NCBI GenBank assembly: GCA_964503885.1
Contig: CAZDCD010000045.1
Location: forward strand, 1 to 13,415
Origin: CAZDCD01 sp964503885
GTDB lineage: Bacteria > Bacteroidota > Bacteroidia > Bacteroidales > UBA10428
Reading direction: 5' to 3'
DNA: 13,415 bases
A program made the translations under genes and the position numbers. Shown in pieces: positions 1 through 7,331 of the stretch (positions within the stretch are counted from its first letter, which is position 1; every line of letters starts with the position of its first letter). The notes below the pieces were generated by a model. The model was not told the origin of the DNA. It saw only the letters and a list, made by a program, of their open reading frames with translations, and did no database searches.

Positions 1-213
1 ATAAGATATTATCTGCCCCGGTCAGGGCATGTAACTTTAAAAATCTATAATAATATGGGACAAGTAGTTGAAACTCTTGTTAACCATAATTTAGTAGCCG
101 GGGAACATCAATTACAATGGTCTCTTAATAATTTACCGGCTGGAATTTATTTTTGCAGGCTGCAAACAGGGAATGAGATCGATACCATAAAGCTCATTTT
201 TAATAAAAATTAA
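1..213 (+). CDS. C-terminal end of a secreted protein with a T9SS/FlgD-like sorting domain (5' end outside the window)
   Basis: Frame 1 is open from the first base to a TAA at 211-213, giving 70 residues with no start inside the window. The translation follows the pattern of Bacteroidota C-terminal sorting or FlgD-like Ig modules: an opening IRYYLPRSGHVTLKIYN strand, then GQVVETLV, then LPAGIYFCRL, and a last strand rich in I, K and L. In this family the module ends a large exported protein and directs it through the type IX secretion system; the catalytic or adhesive part would lie upstream. It is the only intact-looking coding tail on the plus strand, so it converges with the minus-strand genes to its right. 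Export by T9SS rather than a FlgD-like surface module is inferred from sequence style. What the full protein does cannot be told. Confidence 0.8.
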   Translation: MRYYLPRSGHVTLKIYNNMGQVVETLVNHNLVAGEHQLQWSLNNLPAGIYFCRLQTGNEIDTIKLIFNKN

Positions 214-494
214 AATATTCGTGAGCGCGTCTATCTTTTGTATCACTCATCCGCTAAAGTCTCAGCGGGATTGCTCAGGACTGCTTTAGGTGTCTGATCA
301 CCTGCAGAAACTAATGAGGTGACAGTTAGCAGTAAAATCGGTATTTTGTTATTTCCTTGCTGTCAACGGATATAAATTTGAGCCGTCGCCGGTTTCAAAG
401 TTTTAAGGTATGCATTTACAAGATATGTAAAATCAGGGAAGTAAACAATATCAAGCGCTCACACCCGGCGATGGCTTATATTTTTAGCAAATGT
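214..494. other. Convergent intergenic region with an imperfect inverted repeat
   Basis: No ORF is supported here. The region lies between the end of the plus-strand tail and the end of the minus-strand glycosidase-like gene. It holds a short stem (CCGCT / AGCGG, about 250-268), a hairpin AGGTG / CACCT near 287-303, the string GTTAGCAGTAA at 325-335 (found again on the opposite strand at 3460-3470), and the inverted repeat listed separately at 381-476. No T-run follows the stems, so a simple rho-independent terminator is not evident. Confidence 0.5.
381..476. repeat. Imperfect inverted repeat downstream of the glycosidase-like gene
   Basis: The left arm AGCCGTCGCCGG (381-392) and right arm CCGGCGATGGCT (465-476) pair at 11 of 12 positions around a 72-base AT-rich centre. 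It begins 18 bases past the stop codon of the minus-strand gene at 495. Position, arm length and spacing match the inverted repeats in the other spacers of this window, so it may be the last element of the putative cassette array. A bidirectional terminator is possible, but the loop is long for that. Confidence 0.5.
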
Positions 495-1574
495 TTATTC
501 ATATTCAGTAATTTCCTTTAGTTTAAAAAAAAAGGCTTTCTTTCTTTCTGTGCTGATATTCCAATCAACAGGCACACTTTGAAAACCTGAATGATAATCC
601 TCTCCATCATGTCTATAGTCAAAAAATCCCCAAGAAGCATACGATTCAATTGCTGAAAGTAGATTATATGATTTATTCTCAAAGTTGTAATGGTCGTCTT
701 CGTTAAAAAGAATGGGTTTTGGAGTATATGATTCACTTTCTTTGACCGCCTTAACAAGATCCATAACACCTTTTGGATCATCAATTCCATTACCATGCAG
801 AAGAATAAAATCAGAAATTTGGATGACATCCTTTGAGGGAACCTTATTGCCACTGAAACTTGTACTTACTAAGAGTTGACTATTGCTGATTGATTGGATC
901 CTTTGGATTAATTCTGAAACACGATCAGGTTGCAATATTCTATGGTTATAATGTATATCACACTCATTATTAATCTCAATCAGGATATTTCTATATCCCT
1001 TTTTTAATATCCAATTTGTAACATTATCAACCGCTCTTAAAACAGCTTGTTCATCTTTTAAATGTTCATCTTGTCCAAAATAGAAATATCCTAATATAAC
1101 GACCATGCCAAGTTCATCAGCCCTATCCAGGATTTTCTCAAGTCTGTTTAAGTAATCAGCTCTCATATTGCCCGTATTGTCAAAAGCAGAATTTATCCAT
1201 CCGTAATTGCCATACCCTAAGGGACTGCCACCTTGCAGGTTCAGGGTAAAAGATAATAAGCCATGAGATTTCCAATCGGGCATGGCTTCAATAAATTCCC
1301 GCGTATTCCTATCGGCATCCCATTCCCCCGTGTCAGGATATTTAAAATTCTTTCGGGTTGAAGGATTGAGGTCATCAAAAATTCCTTGTACCATTCGGCT
1401 ATTAAAAAGTAACCCTTCAATTTTATTTCCATTCCAATATCTACTCTCATAGGTGACGGTGTCATTTATATAAAATTGCTCTCCTTTTATCGATATAACA
1501 GTCCTCATTTGCGGAATATCAGAGGAATCTATACAGTTTGACAGAAATAGTACTCCCAGAATAATGTTCATCAT
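495..1574 (-). CDS. Glycoside hydrolase-like (clan GH-A type TIM barrel) lipoprotein
   Basis: The protein has 359 residues if read from the ATG at 1574; a TTG at 1616 would add 14. The N-terminus is a short hydrophobic stretch ending LFLSNC, a plausible though weak lipobox with C14, so it is probably an exported lipoprotein. The body looks like a (beta/alpha)8 glycosidase of clan GH-A (GH5-like): ILIEINNECD puts a candidate acid/base Glu at about 204 after strand 4, LLHGN follows strand 6, and ILFNEDDH puts a candidate nucleophile Glu at about 292 at strand 7, then WGFFDYR at strand 8. That is the spacing expected of a retaining glycosidase. Substrate is unknown, and the classical NEP signature is NEC here. 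ATG is preferred because TTG starts are uncommon, but the TTG form gives a better charged n-region (RK), so the start is uncertain. It is a single gene flanked by structured spacers. Confidence 0.75.
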   Translation of the reverse strand: MMNIILGVLFLSNCIDSSDIPQMRTVISIKGEQFYINDTVTYESRYWNGNKIEGLLFNSRMVQGIFDDLNPSTRKNFKYPDTGEWDADRNTREFIEAMPDWKSHGLLSFTLNLQGGSPLGYGNYGWINSAFDNTGNMRADYLNRLEKILDRADELGMVVILGYFYFGQDEHLKDEQAVLRAVDNVTNWILKKGYRNILIEINNECDIHYNHRILQPDRVSELIQRIQSISNSQLLVSTSFSGNKVPSKDVIQISDFILLHGNGIDDPKGVMDLVKAVKESESYTPKPILFNEDDHYNFENKSYNLLSAIESYASWGFFDYRHDGEDYHSGFQSVPVDWNISTERKKAFFFKLKEITEYE

Positions 1575-1654
1575 ATTTATCGTGATTTCATTAAATATTT
1601 GCTGATCTTTTCGCAATATGAAACACAGTATCTTTCAGAGCGTTTTCATGTCAA

Positions 1655-1682
1655 GATACAAAATACGTTGAGTAATTGTATC
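1655..1682. repeat. Small perfect hairpin between glycosidase-like and methyltransferase genes
   Basis: GATACAA (1655-1661) and TTGTATC (1676-1682) are perfect complements around a 14-base loop. It lies between the stop of the methyltransferase gene and the start of the glycosidase-like gene. A T-run is absent, so function is unassigned. Confidence 0.4.
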
Positions 1683-1690
1683 AAATACTC

Positions 1691-1732
1691 GCTAACCCCT
1701 GTCCCAGCTATGTTTTATATTGTGTGTGCAAC
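1691..1732. repeat. Truncated copy of the spacer element found intact at 3458-3602
   Basis: GCTAAC at 1691-1696 is followed at once by CTGTCCC and then a TTTTATAT...TTGTGTGTGCAAC tail (1699-1732). The same two ends occur at 3465-3470 and 3560-3602, where they are separated by about 90 bases. The copy here therefore looks like an internal deletion that joined the two ends. It lies about 10 bases downstream of the methyltransferase stop, the place of the spacer element in this array. Confidence 0.5.
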
Positions 1733-1741
1733 ATGAATTAT

Positions 1742-2503
1742 TCATTTTCTTCCAATTATCAAATAAACTGGACGTTTAAAATATAATTCTCCATTTGTAC
1801 TATATAAATAATCAGCAACTTTCTTATTATTTTTTCCAAACTTTAATAATTCTTTAATTTGTAATTTGTTATCATCGGTCTGGTGTGCGTGTTTTAAATA
1901 CTCTTTTACGTTTAAGTCAACATTAAGTCTAAATTCTCCGGTTTTATCTATATTATTATCCGTATAGAGTTTATTAAATTCTATTTGGCTTAAAGTCTTA
2001 TTATGGCTAATATCTACAAGTTTGTCAAATTTCTCAAAATAGTCATTTATATAGCTGTCCTCATATGCGACAATATCCTGAATACTTATTTTGCCTTTAT
2101 TTTTGCAGCATCGTATCATTTCTTTGAATATTAATTCGGGATCAGCAAAATGATGAAAAGCCGATTTACAAACGACTACAGAGTATGAATTATTCGCATA
2201 TGGCAATTTTTCAACATCGTCACAGTCAAATGCTATGTTATCAAGTCCAAACCTGCTAATTAATCTATTTGCAATATCTATCTCTTTGTCAGAAATATCT
2301 ATTCCTTGTGCTTTTAATACTCTCCTGGCAATAAATATTGTAAATTCCCCAGGGCCACAGGCAACATCCAACACCATGTCGTTTGATTGAATATCGCAAA
2401 AATCATAATATGCTTGGAGATATTCAACGTTTTTACCAATCCACCAATTGGCAAAATTATCCGCTTGTTTGTTAAATTGTTCTTTTATGATTTCGTTTTG
2501 CAT
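1742..2503 (-). CDS. Class I SAM-dependent methyltransferase (UbiE/Methyltransf_11-like)
   Basis: The 253-residue protein has the Rossmann-type methyltransferase motifs in order: motif I LDVACGPGE at about 45-53 (SAM binding), an acidic residue ending the next strand in GIDIS (about 67-71), CDDVEKLPY at 94-102 (adenine contact), and the post-motif strand SVVVCKSAFHHFADP at 108-122. The C-terminal half is helical and carries no second domain that I recognise. It would transfer a methyl group from SAM to a small molecule; the acceptor is not evident. Start is ATG and stop is TGA; there is no clear Shine-Dalgarno, as is common in Bacteroidota. The gene stands alone: 181 bases with an inverted-repeat spacer separate it from the DapB-like gene upstream, so co-transcription with that gene is possible but not indicated. 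The methyltransferase class is sure, the role is not. Confidence 0.88.
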   Translation of the reverse strand: MQNEIIKEQFNKQADNFANWWIGKNVEYLQAYYDFCDIQSNDMVLDVACGPGEFTIFIARRVLKAQGIDISDKEIDIANRLISRFGLDNIAFDCDDVEKLPYANNSYSVVVCKSAFHHFADPELIFKEMIRCCKNKGKISIQDIVAYEDSYINDYFEKFDKLVDISHNKTLSQIEFNKLYTDNNIDKTGEFRLNVDLNVKEYLKHAHQTDDNKLQIKELLKFGKNNKKVADYLYSTNGELYFKRPVYLIIGRK

Positions 2504-2510
2504 GGAATTT

Positions 2511-2680
2511 CATTATGTGTCACACAACTTTGGGTGTATGCGCCGTAGGGGATTTCACAGGTATTTTCCGATCAACCAGAAAGAACCTTGTCAGCGAGTG
2601 ATGCGCTTGGCATATCAATAAAACCCCTATGGCCTATGACTCCGTAAAAGTAGGCATTTTTTCCGTTGTTAGCTTTTTAG
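2511..2680 (-). repeat. attC-like spacer element between DapB-like and methyltransferase genes
   Basis: The inverted-repeat arms are GCCGTAGGGGATTTCA (2542-2557) and TAAAACCCCTATGGC (2619-2633), pairing apart from a few mismatches and one extra base. The outer ends hold CAAC (2525-2528) and, on the minus strand, GCTAACAAC (2664-2672), so GTT/AAC-type boxes bracket the structure. Segment 2595-2633 is about 80% identical to 9631-9670 in another spacer. Total size (about 150 bases) and the extrahelical base fit an attC site, although the outer boxes differ from the classical GTTRRRY core. Confidence 0.5.
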
Positions 2681-2685
2681 TTATT

Positions 2686-3372
2686 TTACAGCATGTTATT
2701 ATCAATTAAGTCCAAAACTGTATATTTTTTATTTTCTAAACTATATTTTAAGACCGTTTCAATTATTCTCTTAACACCATTTGCATAAGAGTTATGTCCC
2801 AAAACTTTTGTCTCTAATGCTATTTCGTCACTCCCATCTTTAATTACTATTTTATGATATGCATGTTTGTCTAAATATTCTTTTGGTATCCCAATTTTAT
2901 TCCGCTGAATCTCTGGGTCTCTTATTGATACGATTTTGTCGAGTGGAAATTTTAATGAATTCGCAAAAGCATATGCTGTTCCAGGTTCTGTCTTTTTAGT
3001 TGATTGATGAGATTCCGTAATTGAAATTTCGTAATTTTCAAAATACCTGCTATTTGTTTTTATAATATTCAGCATTCTTAGTAATAAAATTGATGTGTTG
3101 AGACAAATAATAAGTGGAAAATTTGGTCTCATTTTTTCTGTTTTTAATCCAGTAGAAAGTTCTATAAATACTGACTTTGACCTTGCACAGAATTCTAAGC
3201 ATTCCTTTAGTTGTCGTCCGGAACCGGCATGCACTATTATTGCCTTTTCATTTAAGGTTTGATATTGAGTCTCCCATTTTAAGATTTCACAGGATTGAAA
3301 TGATAAATCAGAAGTTAGTAGTGCATTAGCCAACTTTCCAGAACCTACAACAAATATTTTCATTCTTTGCAT
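2686..3372 (-). CDS. Dihydrodipicolinate reductase-like (DapB-fold) NAD(P)-binding oxidoreductase
   Basis: The 228-residue protein opens with a Rossmann strand and loop KIFVVGSGKLAN (5-16; G10, G12), then shows STGL at 73-76 where DapB has its TTG loop, NTSILLLRML (92-101) where DapB has the N-F-S segment, and ESHQSTKKTEPGTA at 120-133, which aligns with the catalytic E-x-H-H-x-x-K-x-D-x-P-S-G-T-A signature. The catalytic-type His (122) and the substrate-binding Lys (126) are kept; the second His is Gln and the PSGTA loop is PGTA. HKIVIKDGSDEIALET (173-188) matches the DapB strand that carries its closing sheet. It is shorter than normal DapB (about 240-270), so it is better called DapB-like; lysine biosynthesis is not implied, and no other dap gene is nearby. 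ATG codons at 3372 and 3363 are both possible starts. Confidence 0.72.
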   Translation of the reverse strand: MQRMKIFVVGSGKLANALLTSDLSFQSCEILKWETQYQTLNEKAIIVHAGSGRQLKECLEFCARSKSVFIELSTGLKTEKMRPNFPLIICLNTSILLLRMLNIIKTNSRYFENYEISITESHQSTKKTEPGTAYAFANSLKFPLDKIVSIRDPEIQRNKIGIPKEYLDKHAYHKIVIKDGSDEIALETKVLGHNSYANGVKRIIETVLKYSLENKKYTVLDLIDNNML

Positions 3373-3457
3373 TTTGTATTGTGTTAAATTCTCGCTACAA
3401 ATTATTTAATATTTTTGTCAATTGTAAGTTTAATTCTCAATTCGGAGGAGCGCCTTA
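3373..3457. other. AT-rich leader of the DapB-like gene
   Basis: These 85 bases lie between the spacer core and the start codon. On the minus strand TTGACA (3422-3417) precedes TAATTTG (3404-3398), which is promoter-like, but the spacing fits neither the sigma-70 nor the Bacteroidota -33/-7 rule well, so no promoter is claimed. Confidence 0.2.
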
Positions 3458-3602
3458 TGCTTACTGCTAACGGTTGGCATATGAAAAGTAGGCGATTGCG
3501 GGCGAATTGCCTGTCGAGTTACATAAAGGTTAAAGCGGGCCACAATCCCAGAACTCCAACTGTCCCGCCAATTTTTTATATACATTGTGTTCGTTGCACA
3601 AC
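3458..3602 (-). repeat. attC-like spacer element upstream of the DapB-like gene
   Basis: On the plus strand it begins GCTTACTGCTAAC then GGTTGGCATATG (3472-3483), a block also seen at 11737-11762 and 9553-9578. Inner arms TTGCGGGCGA (3496-3505) and TGTCCCGCCAA (3561-3571) form an imperfect inverted repeat with one extra base, 55 bases apart. The far end, TTTTTTATATACATTGTG then TTGCACAAC (to 3602), recurs in shortened form at 1699-1732. Plus-strand reading frames across this stretch are an accident of the repeat and are not called as genes. Confidence 0.5.
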
Positions 3603-4174
3603 TTTTAAATATTGAGTTATTCATAAGTAAGCTTACAATTGATAGTGTAATTTAAACAGATTATATCGTATTTATAGCCAGATCTTTAATAAGATTCACT
3701 ATAAACAGGTTAAAATATTGATAAAAGGCATTTTTTATGTTCAAAAAAACATGTTGTACCGCTTTTTTGCCTGTTTTTCTTGCCCCTTAACTTCTGTTTG
3801 GGTTTAAAATTGAGCTGAACTTAAGTAAAGAATTGCCGGGAAAGTTCAAAATGTTTAAGGGGAAAAGTTTTGAACGGGTTTTTGAAAGCAATCGGTATTC
3901 AGTAATCGGTGTTCAGTGTTTTCGTTTTTCGTTTCGTTTTTTTACCTGCCTGCTGTCAGTTTTTGAATGACGTCAATACCAGGTTGGTGCAAATTTTCAT
4001 AAGTACGGGTAAACTTCAATGACCTGCCGATCTGGCTATAAAATTTAACGCCTTTTACCGATCCGGCGTTTTTCTTCTTTATAATGATTTAAGCTGTTCT
4101 TTATTGCTCATTCCTGTTTTTACTTCTGTCTCTGTCTTTAAAGGTTTTGTTTTTTGTGCCGGCCTGTGTGATGG
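3603..4174. other. Long intergenic stretch with a short tandem repeat, no convincing gene
   Basis: No ORF with a plausible start or family match is present. It contains T-rich runs on the plus strand, a 14-base tandem duplication (3890-3917), and a 48-codon open stretch on the minus strand (3942-4088) that lacks an ATG. The low coding signal and homopolymer runs suggest decayed DNA or the 3' region of the adhesin-like gene at 4175. Confidence 0.4.
3890..3917. repeat. Two-copy 14-base tandem repeat
   Basis: AATCGGTATTCAGT (3890-3903) is followed directly by AATCGGTGTTCAGT (3904-3917), identical at 13 of 14 positions. Short CGGTATTCAGT-type intergenic tandem repeats are, from general familiarity, common in Bacteroidota. 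Function is unknown. Confidence 0.7.
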
Positions 4175-5695
4175 CTATTTTATAATTATTTTCTTTAATT
4201 CAAAAGTCTTTCCATTTTCAAGTTTTAGTATGTAAACACCTGCAGCAAAATTACTTGTTTGTACTGAAGTTTTTTTAACGAAACTTCCTTTTAAAACAAC
4301 TTGTCCGGTTGCATTTATAATTTCAAAGTTTAGTTTTTCATCATTTCTTTCCATTTCAATGAATAATTCATTTGAAACCGGGTTAGGATAAATGGCTATT
4401 TTTTCAATTGTTTTTGATGCAATTCCAACCGGAGTTAAATATATACAAGCGGAGGTATCAGTGCATAATCCCTGCGTTATTATTACTGCATAATTACCGT
4501 TTGCCATAGCAGTATAACTTTGAGATGTTTCTCCCATAATAATTGCATAAGCATTCTCGCAATCGACCCATTGATATGCTGCCCCGCTTGCATTTGAAAA
4601 AACAGAATGATCTGAAACAGTAAATGAAGTGTCAACCGTTGTGATAGATAAATTCAATATAAACAAGCTGTCGCAACCATTTACAGTAAGCATACTATCG
4701 TAAAAAGTTCCTGGGTTTATGTACTCAGCTTCACGCCAGTTGTAGGATTCTCCATCGCAAATATGGTGGTTTTCAGAAAATGCATAAACAGGATTAACCG
4801 ATAAATTCAACGTATAAATACTATCACAACCATTGATGTTGTTATAGTTAGCGATGTAGGTGCCGGCTGATGTATAATCTGTTCCCTGCCAATGATAGGT
4901 TTCCCCATCGCAGATACTCTGATTTTCGGAGAAGGCATAAATTGGATTGACTGTAATGTCTGTTGTGGTGTTATTACTGCATCCAAATCCGTCCGTATAG
5001 ATGTAGCTGACGATGTGGGTTCCGGTGTCAGCCATTAGCGGATCGAATAAGCCGGATGTGATGCCGGGTCCACTGTATATTCCACCTGAAGGGGAGCCTT
5101 CAGAAAGCGTATAACTTTGACTATTTTCACATAAAGGAGCAATACTGCTTAAGCTAACAGTGGGAAGGGTCCTGATCGTAATATAGTCGGTTTTTATAAT
5201 TCTATTGTAGCCAAGCAAAGTGGTAGTGGACAGTGTAACACTGTATACTCCCGGAATGTCATATACTACGGATGGATTCTGGGCAGATGAGGCTGATGGA
5301 TTGCCCCCGGGGAAAGACCATAACCATGAGTTTGGGTTTCCCGCACTCAGATCGTTAAAATATAATGTATCTCCGGCGCAACCCACCATTGTGTTCACTT
5401 CAAAATCAGAAACCGGGGAACATCCGGCGTATATTTGAATGCTATTCCCGGAATTCCCTGAGCCACCGGCATAAATAGCTTCCAACACCGGAGAACATAT
5501 ACTTTGCGTAATACCTGTCAATGTATATCCGTCATCCGGTCCGCCATAATAAATGGCCGGGTCGCTAATAATGGGGGTACAAGTTGATTGTATAAGTATT
5601 TCACATTGTGCCCCACTTCCATCTCCACCTTCAAATTGGGAATATGCTGATAATGAGAGGGCATAAAATAGTATACCTGTTAATAGATGGCGCAT
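4175..5695 (-). CDS. Secreted PKD-domain, adhesin-like protein with T9SS type A sorting domain
   Basis: The 506-residue protein starts with a Sec signal peptide (MRHLLTGILFYALSLSAYSQ). A PKD domain follows at about 97-175, recognisable from W-L-W-S-FPGG-P and the QNPSVVYDIPGVYSVTL turn. An Ig-like module (178-250) with GGIYSGPGI and GTHIVSYIYTD is next, then two near-identical 50-residue repeats (251-300 and 302-350) with the pattern YAFSEN-ICDGE-Y-W-NGCDS. Another beta module (356-420) leads to a C-terminal sorting domain (431-506) with IYPNPVSNELFIEM, GQVVLKG and AAGVYILKL. That tail is the type IX secretion signal of Bacteroidota, so the mature protein is probably released or anchored on the surface. 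It carries no enzyme domain; binding or matrix function is inferred. It lies 25 bases downstream of the SUMF1-like gene and is likely cotranscribed with it. Confidence 0.9.
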   Translation of the reverse strand: MRHLLTGILFYALSLSAYSQFEGGDGSGAQCEILIQSTCTPIISDPAIYYGGPDDGYTLTGITQSICSPVLEAIYAGGSGNSGNSIQIYAGCSPVSDFEVNTMVGCAGDTLYFNDLSAGNPNSWLWSFPGGNPSASSAQNPSVVYDIPGVYSVTLSTTTLLGYNRIIKTDYITIRTLPTVSLSSIAPLCENSQSYTLSEGSPSGGIYSGPGITSGLFDPLMADTGTHIVSYIYTDGFGCSNNTTTDITVNPIYAFSENQSICDGETYHWQGTDYTSAGTYIANYNNINGCDSIYTLNLSVNPVYAFSENHHICDGESYNWREAEYINPGTFYDSMLTVNGCDSLFILNLSITTVDTSFTVSDHSVFSNASGAAYQWVDCENAYAIIMGETSQSYTAMANGNYAVIITQGLCTDTSACIYLTPVGIASKTIEKIAIYPNPVSNELFIEMERNDEKLNFEIINATGQVVLKGSFVKKTSVQTSNFAAGVYILKLENGKTFELKKIIIK

Positions 5696-5704
5696 TGATT
5701 TTTG

Positions 5705-5711
5705 ATCCTTT
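5705..5711 (-). promoter_or_regulatory. Shine-Dalgarno site of the adhesin-like gene
   Basis: The minus strand reads AAAGGAT nine bases before the ATG at 5695-5693, inside the 25-base gap after the SUMF1-like stop codon. It is one of the few clear purine-rich ribosome sites in the window and supports both this start and translation from a shared transcript. Confidence 0.55.
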
Positions 5712-5720
5712 AATTATTTA

Positions 5721-7331
5721 CTACCGTACACCACGACCACCAACATCCGATTGCCTTTGATCACCTGTGTTCCCAAAGCCAAAATCAAAAATGCTGCCGC
5801 AGGTTGCCGTTGCGTTTTTACTTCTATCGGAGATCCGAACGGACGACCCCGCTGAGGAATAGGAACCTCCGCGCATTTCCATGTGCCATTTGTAATAATT
5901 GCTGCAGCAGCCACATCCCAACGATGAGTATGATACAGAGTTGTATAGCTGCCAGTTAATGGTGTTAAAAGCGCCAGCTATAGTGAGTTTTCCATCTCCA
6001 AGATCAGCATAGGTAAGTTTGTATCCTAAATTTAAGGTGTTGCTTCCTCCTGCTACCATTTCCCATACATTACCTCCTAAATTCATCACCCCAAAGAATG
6101 ATGCACCGGATGTTTCACGGTCAGTCGATGCTGTAGCAGAAAAACCCACGCGTAAAGGGCCATTTCCGACTGCAGAGTTGAATGCTGCCAATCCATTGCC
6201 CGAAACCGAGGAGATTTCGGAGGCCATTCCGGGATTAGTCAAACTGGCGCTTTGTGCCTGAGTAATATTCAGTGTTCCCCAAATGTATTCATTTCCATTA
6301 CTTACCAGTGAACCACGCGAAATCTTCTCAAATTCAAAATTTGACATAGGCCGAAGCGCTGCCCAATCGAGATAGCTCAATAAGTCAGTATAGCTCAGAA
6401 AATTTGCTGCAATATTCTGTCCGTCATTTGCACTGTTGAAGGGATCTCCGGGCGCAGTCTGAAGATCGCATCCAAATATTCCGGAAACGTTGTTGTTCAC
6501 TCCTTCCTTTATCAGCTTTATTCCGTTGCGGTTCAGACAACTTGCGTTCATAGCGCAGGTACCTGCACTTTCCGGATTGGTAGCAAGCTGCGTGGGTGTT
6601 AGTATGGTGCGGGCCGTTTGCTGATCGAATGAAAGAGTGTTTAGAAAATCAACATACTGTTGTTGGGTAATCTCATATTTCATGCAATAGAATGCTGAAT
6701 AGCCCTTCGGGAATCCTGCAGGAATCGTTTGATGGATACCTCCTCCGACAGCAGCCGGAGCCAGAGTGGTGGTACTGCTGTTGATTGTAATGCTGCTGAA
6801 GGTATTGGTGCTTACACCATCCCCTAACTCAAAGTCGCCCTGGGGGATGTTAACCATTTCGATTCCTATAATTTTGAAATTGTATTCCGGGGCGTCAGGA
6901 GATATTGGTACAGGCAGATTAAGGCGAATGGTTACCATGGTTGAGCCTATATTTCCTATTCCATCGGCAGATCGGTGGATATATATTCCCATCGAATCAT
7001 TTACAAATCCGATTTCAAGGGGAGAATCCACTGAAAAATCCCCAGGCACATTTGTCATTGATGCGTGTTGCCATACCTGATAAGATTCACAGTTGCCCGA
7101 AGCTATAGGAACCTGCTGATATTTTACAAATAACCAGATAGCATCGTGATTATTCTGTCCTGACGATACCCTCCAACTATTATCCCATGCAATTTCAAAG
7201 CTGATGATAGGGTTCGCTGCCCCCGGATTATCATTGGAAACATTGGTAATTCGCAGATTATTGGCCGCCAGGTTATGACCATAAAGGCAACACAAAATCA
7301 AGAGAATGTATTGTGTGAAATGTTTTTTCAT
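5721..7331 (-). CDS. Secreted SUMF1/FGE-fold protein, probably non-catalytic
   Basis: The 536-residue protein has a signal peptide (MKKHFTQYILLILCCLYGHNLAA), an N-terminal beta region (about 25-140), and a formylglycine-generating-enzyme/SUMF1 (C-type-lectin-like) domain from about 155 to the end. Family landmarks in order: MVNIPQGDFELGD (159-171), FYCMKYEITQQQYVDFLN (214-231), LRPMSNFEFEKISRG (326-340), NLGGNVWEMV (417-426), MRGGSY (486-491) and the terminal GGRGVR (531-536). True FGEs carry two active-site cysteines just after GGSY; here that stretch is SSAGSSVRISDR, with none. It is therefore unlikely to make formylglycine and more likely serves as a binding or structural domain, as in many secreted Bacteroidota relatives. 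No sulfatase is nearby. It is the first gene of a two-gene unit with the PKD/T9SS protein. Both genes look less AT-rich than their neighbours. Confidence 0.85.
   Translation of the reverse strand: MKKHFTQYILLILCCLYGHNLAANNLRITNVSNDNPGAANPIISFEIAWDNSWRVSSGQNNHDAIWLFVKYQQVPIASGNCESYQVWQHASMTNVPGDFSVDSPLEIGFVNDSMGIYIHRSADGIGNIGSTMVTIRLNLPVPISPDAPEYNFKIIGIEMVNIPQGDFELGDGVSTNTFSSITINSSTTTLAPAAVGGGIHQTIPAGFPKGYSAFYCMKYEITQQQYVDFLNTLSFDQQTARTILTPTQLATNPESAGTCAMNASCLNRNGIKLIKEGVNNNVSGIFGCDLQTAPGDPFNSANDGQNIAANFLSYTDLLSYLDWAALRPMSNFEFEKISRGSLVSNGNEYIWGTLNITQAQSASLTNPGMASEISSVSGNGLAAFNSAVGNGPLRVGFSATASTDRETSGASFFGVMNLGGNVWEMVAGGSNTLNLGYKLTYADLGDGKLTIAGAFNTINWQLYNSVSYSSLGCGCCSNYYKWHMEMRGGSYSSAGSSVRISDRSKNATATCGSIFDFGFGNTGDQRQSDVGGRGVR

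Noticed and set aside
1742..3372. Methyltransferase and DapB-like genes as a biosynthetic operon.
   Set aside because: They are 181 bases apart with a structured repeat between them, and nothing else suggests a shared pathway.
3415..3615. Open frame of 66 codons on the plus strand (and 64 on the minus strand) across the spacer.
   Set aside because: It lies inside the repeated attC-like element, has no family resemblance, and is explained by the palindromic repeat.
3942..4088. Minus-strand open stretch of 48 codons containing VKFYSQIGRSLKFTRTYENL.
   Set aside because: It has no ATG and no recognised relatives, and lies in homopolymer-rich DNA; it could be a decayed fragment but there is not enough to call a gene.
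6019..7080. Plus-strand open frames opposite the SUMF1-like gene.
   Set aside because: They are antisense shadows of a well-supported coding region with recognised motifs.
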